A stretch of 64,000 nt of DNA from Candidatus Gemmiger excrementigallinarum (GTDB lineage Bacteria > Bacillota > Clostridia > Oscillospirales > Ruminococcaceae). The notes under the pieces are model-generated. The model was not told the origin of the DNA. It worked only from the letters and a program-made list of their open reading frames with translations, and searched no databases. Position 1 is the first letter of the stretch, and every line of letters starts with the position of its first letter. The DNA is taken from contig DXBP01000050.1 in the NCBI GenBank assembly GCA_019116445.1, positions 1 through 64,000 on the forward strand, read 5' to 3'. This document shows, piece by piece, positions 40,349 through 49,083 of the stretch. The translations under genes and the position numbers were made by a program.

Positions 40349-41437
40349 ATGGATAAGATTCGATTTGGCCTGATTGGCTCCGGATGGCGTGGAGAATTTT
40401 ATATCCGCATCGCCAAGGCGCTTCCGGAACAGTTTGAGCTGACGGCGGTTATGATCCGTGATCCCGAAAAGGGAAAGGCATTTTCCCAAACTTTTGGGGT
40501 AAAGGTTGTCAATTCCCTGGAAGAACTCATGGCGGATGTACCCTCCTTTGTAGTGCTGGCTATCTGGCGTGGGTGTGTTGCTTCGACGTTGGAGGAACTG
40601 TTTGAGAAAAAGATCCCGGTCCTGACGGAAACCCCTCCGGGAGAAACCGAAGAAGACCTGCTGGCCCTCTGGGATGCCTGCCAGCGTCATGGTGCCAAGG
40701 TGCAGGTGGCGGAACAGTATTTCCTGCAGCCGCTTTATTCTGCCTGGTTGAAGGCGTTGTCCGATGGTATCCTGGGCGATGTGGAGAATGTGAATATCTC
40801 CGCTCTGCACGGGTACCACGGAATCAGCATGATCCGCAAACTGCTGGGCATCCGGGACGAAAAGTGCACGATCTATGCCAAACGGTATCACTTTACCGTG
40901 ACCGAAACCTATGGCCGTGAGGGCATGGTTTTTGATGGGGAAACCTTCCGTTGCCCCCGGGACCGTGCGACGCTGGAGTTTGAGAATGGCCAGGTGGCCT
41001 TCTTTGACTTCTCTGATCCGGCGCAGTATCATTCCTTCATCCGTACAAGACAGCTTGGCGTACAGGGGACCCGGGGCGAAATCGATGATCTTACGGTCCG
41101 GTATCTGACGCCGGAAAACATCCCGGTGACCCAGGACCTGCGCAGAATCGATCTGGGCGTATACGGCAACCAGGAATGGTCCCATTTCGGCCTTATGCTG
41201 GGGGAAAAATTCCTGTACCGTTCTCCGTTCCCGGGGGCGCGCTTCAATGATGATGAGATCGCGGTGGCATCACTTCTGCAAGGGATGGACCGGTATCTCA
41301 AGACCGGCGAGGAGGTTTATTCTCTTGCGCAGGGCCTGCAGGATATGTATATCACGCTGAAGATGGAAGAAGCTATGGCCACGCCTTATGTCCCGGTCAC
41401 GACAGAGCCGCAGCCCTGGAGTGGTGCCCTTGCCTGA
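40349..41437 (+). CDS. Gfo/Idh/MocA-family oxidoreductase
   Basis: 362 residues. The N-terminal Rossmann fold has FGLIGSGWRGEFYIR, with dinucleotide binding through GSGWRG. Next comes TETPPGETEEDLL, equivalent to the EKP motif region, and AEQYFLQPLYSAWL. The C-terminal part is the alpha/beta substrate domain. The family oxidises or reduces sugar hydroxyls (inositol, glucose, fructose derivatives) with NAD(P). With the aldo/keto reductase it suggests a two-step redox route for the imported sugar. Last gene of the operon; terminator at 41541-41585. Confidence 0.9.
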   Translation: MDKIRFGLIGSGWRGEFYIRIAKALPEQFELTAVMIRDPEKGKAFSQTFGVKVVNSLEELMADVPSFVVLAIWRGCVASTLEELFEKKIPVLTETPPGETEEDLLALWDACQRHGAKVQVAEQYFLQPLYSAWLKALSDGILGDVENVNISALHGYHGISMIRKLLGIRDEKCTIYAKRYHFTVTETYGREGMVFDGETFRCPRDRATLEFENGQVAFFDFSDPAQYHSFIRTRQLGVQGTRGEIDDLTVRYLTPENIPVTQDLRRIDLGVYGNQEWSHFGLMLGEKFLYRSPFPGARFNDDEIAVASLLQGMDRYLKTGEEVYSLAQGLQDMYITLKMEEAMATPYVPVTTEPQPWSGALA

Positions 41438-41540
41438 AAAATTTTAGACCCAAAGGTGCGCCGCTGCCTGCCGGGCAATATAAAACAGCCTTTTCAAAAT
41501 CGGGCGCGGATTGCCGGCCTTTTACGGTGATGCCATGCGC

Positions 41541-41585
41541 AGAGCCGGACTTGTGTTATGATTCAAGCACAAGTCCGGCTCTTTT
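41541..41585 (+). terminator. Terminator of the sugar operon
   Basis: AGAGCCGGACTTGTG pairs perfectly (15 bp) with CACAAGTCCGGCTCT around 12 bases, followed by a T-run. Confidence 0.85.
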
Positions 41586-41700
41586 TGGTATTTGCCGGGC
41601 GAAATTTACAACTTGTCGGCTATGCGTCCCCGGCGGGATGCGGTATAATACAGATAAGAATAAAAACAAGGTGAATTCTGCTGCAAGGAGGAATTGACAG

Positions 41701-42036
41701 ATGGTATACCCGAAAGAAACGACCGTCCGGACGTGGCTTGCGGCCCTGCAGGGACTGAACGTCCGAGTCAAAAAAATGTTTGGCTGTTATTGCCTGTACT
41801 GTGATGAGCAGCCGGTGGGCTGGCTCAGCGGAGAGGTTCTGTCGCTGCGGGAGGTGGGGCTTTCCTATCTGCCGCCGACCCTGAAACGCCCCGCGCCGGG
41901 GGATGCCGTACAGGAAATCGTCATTCCGCTGGAATACTGTGGCTGTGAATGGCTTCCGAGGGCGGTACAGGATACCGCACGCCTCCGCAAAGCAGCGGCA
42001 GCCTCCCCATCTCACCCCAAAAAGCAGAACCCATGA
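41701..42036 (+). CDS. TfoX/Sxy N-terminal-domain-like protein
   Basis: 111 residues, cytosolic. KKMFGCYCLYCDEQPVGWLSGEVLSLRE follows the pattern of the TfoX N-terminal domain (usual form: MFGg.giY.dG...g.i...L.lk). The end is basic. TfoX regulates competence in Gamma-proteobacteria; in Firmicutes these short relatives are of unknown role. ATG 41701 has AAGGAGG upstream and TATAAT at 41644-41649 is a likely -10. It stands 110 bases before the AraC regulator. Confidence 0.6.
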   Translation: MVYPKETTVRTWLAALQGLNVRVKKMFGCYCLYCDEQPVGWLSGEVLSLREVGLSYLPPTLKRPAPGDAVQEIVIPLEYCGCEWLPRAVQDTARLRKAAAASPSHPKKQNP

Positions 42037-42145
42037 TAAAAATTTTGTTTGTGGGCTGCGGCGGGATGTACCAAAGCTGAAAAAAATACCCGCAAAAGGC
42101 ATCCGGTGTTTTGAACGCCGTTTCCCTGAAAGAGAGAAGACTCTT

Positions 42146-43036
42146 GTGCCTGTTATTGTAGACCGATCCATGCGTGAGCAGATTCCCCGGGAAGGGGATG
42201 CTTTCCCAATCTCATTTTTTGAAAATGAACTTAGTGAGCTGCCCAACCGGGAAGGGCCGCTGCACTGGCACCCGGAGTTTGAAATCGCCAAAGCAGAGAC
42301 CGGTGTTTTGGAGTACCAGGTGGGGCAGACACATATCGTATTGAAGGCCGGGGACAGCCTGCTTGTGAATCGGAATCTGCTTCACAGTGTGCGGCAGGTT
42401 GCGGGGGACCTGCCGGACCCGATGCCCGTTGTGGTTTTTTCCGGGACGCTTATTGCCCCTGAAACCGGCACGATCTACCAAAAATACATCGAACCCATTG
42501 CGGACTGTGAATCTCTGCCGTTTGTTGTATTCAGGCAGCAAGAGGAATGGTGCCGCAACATACGCTGCCTTGTGGAGGATATGTTTGCCAATCTCAAACA
42601 GCGGAAGCCCTGTTATGAAATGGCGGTGCAGCGTGACCTGAGCGGCCTGTTTGAAGCGCTGTATCGTCATTGGGATGTGCTGCCGAAATCCCAAGCCACG
42701 GGTATACAACTTCGTTCACAGGTGCGTGTGCAAAAAATGCTGGCCTACATGTATGCCCATTATGCAGAACCCATTACCTTTGCAGATATTGCCGCGGCGG
42801 CAAGCATCAGCCGAAGCGAGGCGGCGCGCTGCTTTCATGAATATATGGATTGCTCCCCGGTACATGCGTTGATCCGGTACCGGCTGCAGACCGCGCACAG
42901 ACTGCTGCACGATACCGACCTGACGGTGCAGGAAATAAGCCTGGCCTGCGGATTCCGTTCCACCAATTACTTTGGCCGTCAGTTCCGGAAAATCTACGGC
43001 TATACACCTGGCCAGGTTCGCAATTTGGGAAAATAG
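42146..43036 (+). CDS. AraC-family transcriptional regulator with cupin sensor domain
   Basis: About 296 residues. The N-terminal cupin shows WHPEFEIAKAETGVLEYQVGQ and the LKAGDSLLVNRNLLHSV block, an effector pocket. The C-terminal double helix-turn-helix has MLAYMYAHYAEPITFADIAAAASIS and QEISLACGFRSTNYFGRQFRKIYGYTPGQVR. The start is uncertain: GTG 42146 after GAGAGAAG is chosen, ATG 42170 is also possible, and the frame remains open further upstream. The next gene is an MFS transporter, which it may control. Confidence 0.9.
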   Translation: MPVIVDRSMREQIPREGDAFPISFFENELSELPNREGPLHWHPEFEIAKAETGVLEYQVGQTHIVLKAGDSLLVNRNLLHSVRQVAGDLPDPMPVVVFSGTLIAPETGTIYQKYIEPIADCESLPFVVFRQQEEWCRNIRCLVEDMFANLKQRKPCYEMAVQRDLSGLFEALYRHWDVLPKSQATGIQLRSQVRVQKMLAYMYAHYAEPITFADIAAAASISRSEAARCFHEYMDCSPVHALIRYRLQTAHRLLHDTDLTVQEISLACGFRSTNYFGRQFRKIYGYTPGQVRNLGK

Positions 43037-43156
43037 TGCTATCATTTGGCGGGATTATCCCTTATCCTTCTCCGACGTTGCTGTTATAATGCCCTACAGC
43101 ACGGCCGTTACAAAAATGTGCTGAACGTGGGACCACACAGGAGAAAGGGAACCGTT

Positions 43157-44338
43157 ATGACCATTACACCCAACTATCAAAAAACCTTGTATGCCTGTTA
43201 TCTGGGATATGTTACACAGGCTATCTGTGCGAACTTTGCACCACTGCTCTTTTTGACGTTTCAAAAGAGCTACCACATTTCGTTGGGGGAACTTGCGCTG
43301 ATTCCCACCGTGTTTTTTTTGACACAGCTGATGATCGACCTGGCTGCCGCAAACTTTGTGGACAGGATCGGTTACCGCACCTGTGTAGTCGCCGCCCACG
43401 GTATGGCAGTGGTGGGGCTGGTGCTGCTGGCGTTTTTGCCGGATCTCTTGCCGTTTCCATTTCTGGGGATTTTGATTTCGGTTATGGTTTACGCAGTCAG
43501 CAGCGGTCTGATTGAAGTGCTGATCAGCCCTATTGTGGAAGCCTGCCCTTTTGAGAACAAAGTCAGCCGGATGAGTTTGCTCCATTCCTTTTACTGTTGG
43601 GGCATGGTGGCGGTGGTTTTGGGTTCCACTGTGTTTTTTGCCTTGTTTGGGCTGGAAAACTGGCGGATTCTCGCCCTGCTGTGGGCGCTGATTCCCCTTT
43701 GGAATGTGTTTAACTTTATTGCCTGCCCGATAGAAAGACTGGGGGAAAGCGGCGAGGGCATGGGGGTAGCAAGCTTGCTGCGCCTGCCCCTGTTTTGGCT
43801 TTTGGTGCTTTTGATGGTCTGTTCCGGCGCGGCGGAAAACGCAATGACCCAGTGGGCATCCGCTTTTGCGGAAGCGGCAATAGGGGTTCCCAAAACCCTT
43901 GGCGATCTTGCGGGGCCCTGCCTGTTTGCAGTTCTTATGGGGACGTCCCGCGTACTGTGTGCCAGGATGAGCCACAAAATGGATCTGGGAAAAATTATGC
44001 TGGCGTGCGGGGTACTGTGTATAGGCTGTTATTGGGTGGCGTCCCTGTCGGCATACCCGGTGGCAGGGCTGGCAGGCTGCGCGTTGTGCGGATTTTCCGT
44101 AGGTATCATGTGGCCGGGCACTCTCAGTCTTTCCTCCCGGGCCTGCCCCAAAGGCGGCACCGCGATGTTTGCTTTTTTGGCGCTGGCCGGTGATCTGGGC
44201 GGCACGGTCGGGCCAATGGCGGTGGGTTTTATATCCGGGGCAGCAGGCGGTGATCTGAAAAAAGGATTCCTTGTTGCGGCAGTTTTCCCCGTTGCTTTGG
44301 TACTGGGGCTGGTGGCGCTGCAAAAAAGACAAAAATAG
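43157..44338 (+). CDS. MFS transporter
   Basis: 393 residues with twelve membrane segments, a major facilitator. The N-terminal half has GELALIPTVFFLTQLMIDLAAANFVDRIGYR, which holds the loop 2-3 signature (D-R-G). A central loop near residue 190 separates the halves, and the C-terminal half contains GIMWPGTLSLSSRACPKGG and GDLGGTVGPMAVGFISG. This pattern recalls fucose/sugar or unknown-substrate MFS carriers. ATG 43157 has GAGAAAGGG upstream; TATAAT at 43085-43090 is a likely -10. The neighbouring AraC regulator suggests inducible expression. Confidence 0.9.
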   Translation: MTITPNYQKTLYACYLGYVTQAICANFAPLLFLTFQKSYHISLGELALIPTVFFLTQLMIDLAAANFVDRIGYRTCVVAAHGMAVVGLVLLAFLPDLLPFPFLGILISVMVYAVSSGLIEVLISPIVEACPFENKVSRMSLLHSFYCWGMVAVVLGSTVFFALFGLENWRILALLWALIPLWNVFNFIACPIERLGESGEGMGVASLLRLPLFWLLVLLMVCSGAAENAMTQWASAFAEAAIGVPKTLGDLAGPCLFAVLMGTSRVLCARMSHKMDLGKIMLACGVLCIGCYWVASLSAYPVAGLAGCALCGFSVGIMWPGTLSLSSRACPKGGTAMFAFLALAGDLGGTVGPMAVGFISGAAGGDLKKGFLVAAVFPVALVLGLVALQKRQK

Positions 44339-44374
44339 CCGTTCTTTCAGCGGGAAAATGGTGGATAAATCGTG

Positions 44375-44380
44375 TACAAT
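44375..44380 (+). promoter_or_regulatory. -10 box upstream of the phosphatase gene
   Basis: TACAAT, 62 bases before ATG 44442; -35 not clear. Confidence 0.4.
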
Positions 44381-44441
44381 ACAAGTAGGAAGCACAGGCA
44401 ATCGTTTTGATTGCCAGCTTTATGGAGGGATAGATAACAAG

Positions 44442-44894
44442 ATGACAAAAATCCTGTTTGTTTGCCACGGCAACATCTGCCGCAGTCCCATGGCGGAATT
44501 TGTGATGAAAGACCTGGTGGAAAAAGCCGGCCTTTCCGAACAGTTTGAAATCGCCTCTGCCGCTACCAGCACCGAGGAGATCGGCAACCCGGTCTATCCG
44601 CCGGCGCGGCGCAAACTGGCCGAACACGGCATCTCCTGCGCGGGCAAGACAGCGCGGCAGCTGACCCGGGCCGATTATGGGCACTACGATCTGCTCATCG
44701 GCATGGACCATGCCAACCTGCGCAACATGACGCGTTTGTGCGGCGGCGACCCGGCGGGCAAAATCCACGCCCTGCTGGATTATACTGCCCGCCCCGGTGA
44801 GGTGGCCGATCCCTGGTACACCGGCGATTTTGAGGCCACCTGGCGGGACGTGTACGAAGGCTGCACCGCACTGCTGGACAGCCTGACAGAATAA
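44442..44894 (+). CDS. Low-molecular-weight protein tyrosine phosphatase
   Basis: 150 residues. The P-loop VCHGNICRSP holds the nucleophile Cys8 and Arg14; the general acid Asp lies in VADPWYTGDF. Family order is complete, including STEEIGNPVYPPARRKLAEHGI. It removes phosphate from tyrosine or arginine residues. ATG 44442 starts the conserved N-terminus and follows TGGAGGGATAG. It is followed by the lipoprotein gene after 16 bases, so the two are probably co-transcribed. Confidence 0.94.
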   Translation: MTKILFVCHGNICRSPMAEFVMKDLVEKAGLSEQFEIASAATSTEEIGNPVYPPARRKLAEHGISCAGKTARQLTRADYGHYDLLIGMDHANLRNMTRLCGGDPAGKIHALLDYTARPGEVADPWYTGDFEATWRDVYEGCTALLDSLTE

Positions 44895-44910
44895 AAAGGA
44901 GGTCCCTGCC

Positions 44911-46104
44911 ATGAAATCCCTGTTCCTGACAATTCCCGCTGTGCTGCTGGCGGTGCTGACCGCCTGCGGGCCGCTCGCCCGTCCCGAAGCGACCCCGGCG
45001 CCGACGGCTACCCCGGCGGCAACGGTGGAACCCACGCCAACGCCCACAGCGGCACCTACCCCGACACCGGACCCCAGCGCCGGACTGGACTACGAGATGC
45101 TGACGCTGCCTACCACGCCCCAGCCGCCCCATGTGTATGACGGCCAGTTTATGCCCAATAACGCCGCCGGCCACGACAACGGCCTTGCCTTTGTGGAGGC
45201 TTTGTACACAAACGATACCGAAAAACTGCGGAGCGTTCTGTCCGATTCCTTGCTGGACAGCGGCCTGCCGCTGCCCGACCTGACAGGACTGGTCATCACC
45301 GATGTGTCTGTGGGCGGCGGCCTGTATGAAGTCCCCTATGCGACGCTGACCATCGCGGACCCGGGTGCTACCGGGCTGCCTGCGGGGAATCATGAGTTCC
45401 GATTCTCCTTTGATGCGGAAGGTAAGGTAGAGGAATTTTACCTGCAGGACGGTGACCTGGAGGACGCTGTGGCCCGGGGGATGGGGCTGGAACCCGGTGC
45501 CTGGATACAGCTGGGAAGCCTGGATGTGAAGGATACCTTGGAGGACGATGCCCATCTGACGGCCGCCACCCGGGTGGTGGGGCGCAAACAGGACGCTCTG
45601 GGCTGGACGGTGGGGGAGGTACGGGCCTTTGCCATCACCGAACGCAAAGTATACGATGGGCACAGCAATCTAACAGAATATGCCATGACCTCCTGCCAGG
45701 AACTGCCGGGAGACTGGCCAGTGCTGCGGAACCGGACCGACTGGTACACGCAGCCCCCGGAGGGCAACTGTCTGAGCGATGAACAGCTTCAGTCTGTCAG
45801 TGACCAGCTGAACGATTTGTTTGCTCGGCTGCTTGACGGCACCTATACCGGGGAATGGGTGGATGACCCTGTCCGGGCGGCACTGTCGGTCTGGGATGCG
45901 GCCCGCCCGGTGCCGGTGGCGGTGACGCCGGAAGTGCTGCGCAGCGACGTACTGCAATACCCCAATCCGGATATTGCGCCTCAAACGCGTGTCTGGATAC
46001 CGCTGCCCGACAGCTGCTGGGCGGTGTGTTCCCTTACAGAGGAGGGCTCTCTGAACCCGAATTTCAGTTTCAGCTTTGCCCTGGCGGAACCTGCTGCCGA
46101 TTGA
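44911..46104 (+). CDS. Lipoprotein of unknown function with Pro/Thr-rich linker
   Basis: 397 residues. The signal ends in VLTACG (lipidated Cys near residue 19). Residues 25-55 are a Pro/Thr/Ala-rich linker (TPAPTATPAATVEPTPTPT) that would span the cell wall. The folded part is acidic and has no motif I recognise; strands alternate with Gly/Asp turns. AAGGAGG precedes ATG 44911. It follows the phosphatase by 16 bases, but no functional link can be read. Confidence 0.65.
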   Translation: MKSLFLTIPAVLLAVLTACGPLARPEATPAPTATPAATVEPTPTPTAAPTPTPDPSAGLDYEMLTLPTTPQPPHVYDGQFMPNNAAGHDNGLAFVEALYTNDTEKLRSVLSDSLLDSGLPLPDLTGLVITDVSVGGGLYEVPYATLTIADPGATGLPAGNHEFRFSFDAEGKVEEFYLQDGDLEDAVARGMGLEPGAWIQLGSLDVKDTLEDDAHLTAATRVVGRKQDALGWTVGEVRAFAITERKVYDGHSNLTEYAMTSCQELPGDWPVLRNRTDWYTQPPEGNCLSDEQLQSVSDQLNDLFARLLDGTYTGEWVDDPVRAALSVWDAARPVPVAVTPEVLRSDVLQYPNPDIAPQTRVWIPLPDSCWAVCSLTEEGSLNPNFSFSFALAEPAAD

Positions 46105-46122
46105 AGAAAACGCTTGAAATCC

Positions 46123-46162
46123 AAAGCGACCGTGCGGCTTTTTGCCGTACGGTTGCTTTTTT
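46123..46162 (+). terminator. Terminator of the lipoprotein gene
   Basis: AAAGCGACCGTGCGGC and GCCGTACGGTTGCTTT pair with G-T wobbles around TTTTT, followed by TTTTTT. Confidence 0.75.
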
Positions 46163-46224
46163 ATGGGAATTCGTGGTACACTGAATGGTAAGCACTATCC
46201 CCACCAAAAAGGAGCGACCCCTAT

Positions 46225-47490
46225 ATGCAAACCACTTTTGCCGTGAAAGGCAATCTGATCCATACGCCTGTGTGCGGGGAGCTGGACCTGCACCCGCAGT
46301 CCTACCTTGTGTGTGAAAACGGCACCGTCGCGGGCATTTTTACGACCCTGCCCGAACGCTACCAGGGCATCCCGGTGGAGGACTACGGCGACAAGCTGAT
46401 TTTGCCGGGCCTGGTGGACCTGCACGTGCACGCGGGGCAGTACGCCTACCGCGGGCTTGGCATGGACATGGAACTGCTGGACTGGCTGGAGCAAAACGCT
46501 TTCCCGGAGGAAAGCCGTTTTGCCGACGAAGCCTATGCCGAAGCGGCCTACCGTATCTTTGTGGAAGCGCTGCTGCACAGCACCACCACCCGGGCCAGCA
46601 TCTTTGCCACGCTGCACCGCCCGGCGACCCTGCGGCTGATGCAGATGCTGGAAAAGGCCGGGCTGCCCTGCTATGTGGGCAAGGTCAACATGGACCGCAA
46701 CAGCCCCGACTACCTGCGGGAAACCACCACGGAATCCCTGGCTGAAACCCGCCGCTGGCTGGAGGAAAGCGCGGATTTCAAGCAGGTGCGCCCCATTCTG
46801 ACACCACGGTTTACCCCCAGCTGCACCGATGAATTGATGAACGGTTTAGGACAGCTGCACCGGGAGTTCGGTACACCCATGCAGTCCCACCTTTCGGAAA
46901 ATCTCTCCGAGATCGCCTGGGTGCAGGAACTCTGCCCCGGTACCCGGTTCTACGGTGAATCCTACGCCCGGGCGGGCCTGTTCGGTGGGAATTGTCCCAC
47001 CATCATGGCCCATTGTGTCTGGAGCGGCGAGGAAGAGCGCGCGCTGATGAAGGAAAAGGGCGTCTTTATTGCCCATTGCCCCCAGTCCAACATGAATGTG
47101 TCCTCCGGCATTGCCCCCGTCAAGCAGTATCTGCGGGATGGTCAGAAAGTGGGCCTTGGCAGCGATGTGGCCGGCGGTGCCCATCTGTCGATTTTCCGCG
47201 CCATGACCGATGCCATCCAGTGCTCCAAACTGCGGTGGCGGCTGGTGGATCAGGATACCCCGGCTCTGACGATGCCCGAGGCACTGTATGTGGCCACCAA
47301 GGGCGGCGGCGCGTTCTTCGGCAAGGTGGGCAGCTTTGAGCCGGGCTACGAGTTCGACGCCGTGGTGCTGGATGACAGCACCCTGCCCACCACCCGTGAC
47401 TGCACGCTGGCCGAACGGCTGGAGCGCACGGTTTACCTTTCAAACGGGCAGCCCTGCGCCAAGTATGCGGCAGGGCGCAAACTGTTCTGA
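46225..47490 (+). CDS. guaD: Guanine deaminase
   Basis: 421 residues, a metal-dependent amidohydrolase. The metal site motif LVDLHVHAGQYAYRGLGMDMELLDWL is the guanine-deaminase form. The substrate region PRFTPSCTDELM, the MQSHLSEN and MAHCVWSGEE histidine motifs, and HCPQSNMN and LGSDVAGGAHLSIFRAM are all in order. It converts guanine to xanthine in purine salvage or breakdown. AAAGGAGCG precedes ATG 46225, and a terminator follows (47506-47537). Single-gene unit. Confidence 0.92.
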   Translation: MQTTFAVKGNLIHTPVCGELDLHPQSYLVCENGTVAGIFTTLPERYQGIPVEDYGDKLILPGLVDLHVHAGQYAYRGLGMDMELLDWLEQNAFPEESRFADEAYAEAAYRIFVEALLHSTTTRASIFATLHRPATLRLMQMLEKAGLPCYVGKVNMDRNSPDYLRETTTESLAETRRWLEESADFKQVRPILTPRFTPSCTDELMNGLGQLHREFGTPMQSHLSENLSEIAWVQELCPGTRFYGESYARAGLFGGNCPTIMAHCVWSGEEERALMKEKGVFIAHCPQSNMNVSSGIAPVKQYLRDGQKVGLGSDVAGGAHLSIFRAMTDAIQCSKLRWRLVDQDTPALTMPEALYVATKGGGAFFGKVGSFEPGYEFDAVVLDDSTLPTTRDCTLAERLERTVYLSNGQPCAKYAAGRKLF

Positions 47491-47505
47491 TTTCCTGCAA
47501 CGAAA

Positions 47506-47537
47506 AATGCCCCCGGACCGCTGCGGTCCGGGGGCAT
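47506..47537. terminator. Terminator between guaD and the M20 peptidase gene
   Basis: AATGCCCCCGGACC pairs with GGTCCGGGGGCATT around GCTGC between converging genes. Confidence 0.8.
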
Positions 47538-47557
47538 TGCTGTTATGGCGGTAACAA

Positions 47558-48880
47558 TCAGTCGGCCAGCACCAGGTAGCTGAAGGCGCGGCGATATACT
47601 TCGGCGGCCTGCATCAGTTTGATGATGGAGATGCGCTCGTTTGGCTGATGTTCGCTGGTGGGGCTGTGGGGCATATTGGCGCCGAAGGCCACACAGTTGT
47701 CGAAGGCGCGGGCAAAGGTGGCGCCGGCCGAAATGTACGGTTCGGTCTTGACGTCGCCGGTCACTTCGCGGTAAGACTGCAGCAGTTTGGTCACCAGCGG
47801 GCTGTCCTGTGGTACGTGGATGGCTCTCAGCCAGTCGAATTCCTCCACCGTCATGTTGCATTCGGCGGCTTTTTTCTGCACAAGGGAGAGAATCTCTTCC
47901 TTTTCGCGGGTCACGGGCAGGCGCAGGTCCAGCCCCAGCACGGCACCGTGTTCGTCCAGCGTGAACTGTCCCAGATTGACGGTGACCGGCCCGGAAAAGT
48001 CCGAGAGGTCCTGGTCGGTGAAGCCCTCAAACCGGAACTTGCCGTCCAGAGCGTCGCAGGCAAAGGTGATGGCGTCATGCCCATAACCGGCCTTGCGCAG
48101 GGCACGCAGCAGGTTCAGGTTGGCATTCACGCCTTTCCAGGGGTTCTTGGCGTGGGCGGTCAGGCCCTCGGTGCAGACGGCATCCCCGGTCACGTGGAAG
48201 GGCAGCTCCAGCTCCCGCAGGGCGCGCTCCAGAGCGGCATCCCGCACACATTCGGCATGAGCCGATACCGCATTCATGCTGTCGCCGCCGCGGCAGGGCG
48301 GGGTAAAGGGCTTGTCCGACCGCACCTGTACCTGCAAAAGTCCCTTTTCGGCATAGGTCAGCGGGAAGGTGGAATCCGGCACAAAACCGCTGACGGGCAG
48401 TTCCTCCCGGTCGCAGTAAGCGTGGATGGACTTCCACATGGTTTCCTCGTCAATGCCAAAGATGAACCGTACCCGTTTGTTCAGTTTGAGTCCTTCGTCC
48501 AGCAGGGATTTCAGGGCATAGATGGCGGCAACACTGGGGCCTTTGTCGTCCTGGGTGCCGCGGCCGCAGAGCCAGTCCCCCTGCACCATCGGGCGGAACG
48601 GGTCATGCTCCCAGCCATCCTCCTGGCGGGCCGGAACCACGTCCAGGTGGCACAGCACACCGAACAGCTCTCCCTCACCGGTTTCGGCATAGCCGTACAT
48701 ACCGTCGGGGGCTTTGAAGGTGCGAAACCCCAGATTTTTCATCATGGCAAGGGTGACATCCAGGCAGTGGTCCACCTGGGGACCGAAGGGATAGTCGCTG
48801 CTTTCGGCAAAGACCGAGGGAATCTCCACCAGACGGCTGATGGCGGCGATTATCTCGGCCCGGTAATTGTTCATCATCAT
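47558..48880 (-). CDS. M20-family dipeptidase (PepV/Sapep-like)
   Basis: 440 residues, a zinc peptidase. Metal-site motifs: GVLCHLDVVPA (His and Asp), GRGTQDDKGPSVAA (bridging Asp) and FGIDEETMWKS (Glu pair). The lid domain lies in the middle, and the last zinc ligand is near SEHQPNERI. Family members cleave dipeptides with broad range. The start has three ATG codons in a row (48880, 48877, 48874); AGGAG lies 8 bases before the first. Promoter at 48931-48959, divergent from the YfcC gene. Confidence 0.93.
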   Translation of the reverse strand: MMMNNYRAEIIAAISRLVEIPSVFAESSDYPFGPQVDHCLDVTLAMMKNLGFRTFKAPDGMYGYAETGEGELFGVLCHLDVVPARQEDGWEHDPFRPMVQGDWLCGRGTQDDKGPSVAAIYALKSLLDEGLKLNKRVRFIFGIDEETMWKSIHAYCDREELPVSGFVPDSTFPLTYAEKGLLQVQVRSDKPFTPPCRGGDSMNAVSAHAECVRDAALERALRELELPFHVTGDAVCTEGLTAHAKNPWKGVNANLNLLRALRKAGYGHDAITFACDALDGKFRFEGFTDQDLSDFSGPVTVNLGQFTLDEHGAVLGLDLRLPVTREKEEILSLVQKKAAECNMTVEEFDWLRAIHVPQDSPLVTKLLQSYREVTGDVKTEPYISAGATFARAFDNCVAFGANMPHSPTSEHQPNERISIIKLMQAAEVYRRAFSYLVLAD

Positions 48881-48930
48881 GATACAGGCTCCTGTGGTTG
48901 AAACTTGTACGAAAACGCACATACAGTATA

Positions 48931-48959
48931 ATTATACCGAAAACCCTGCATATTTGCAA
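48931..48959 (-). promoter_or_regulatory. Promoter of the M20 peptidase gene
   Basis: On the minus strand, TTGCAA (48959-48954), a 17-base spacer and TATAAT (48936-48931). Confidence 0.8.
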
Positions 48960-48978
48960 ATAAATTTGGGATTTTGCA

Positions 48979-49007
48979 TTGCATTTTTTTACAGCATACG
49001 CTACTAT
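48979..49007 (+). promoter_or_regulatory. Promoter of the YfcC-type carrier gene
   Basis: TTGCAT (48979-48984), a 17-base spacer and TACTAT (49002-49007). It lies back to back with the M20 promoter. Confidence 0.7.
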
Positions 49008-49083
49008 AGGAAAGCGCGTGGCGCGGCGCAGCGTACAATTGATGTATGCGGCGCTGAATTATATGCAGGAAGTGATAGGAATC

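Noticed and set aside
41903-42145. Extended N-terminus of the AraC-family regulator
   Set aside because: The upstream frame overlaps the TfoX-like gene and encodes a basic stretch unlike the family; a start near 42146 is better.
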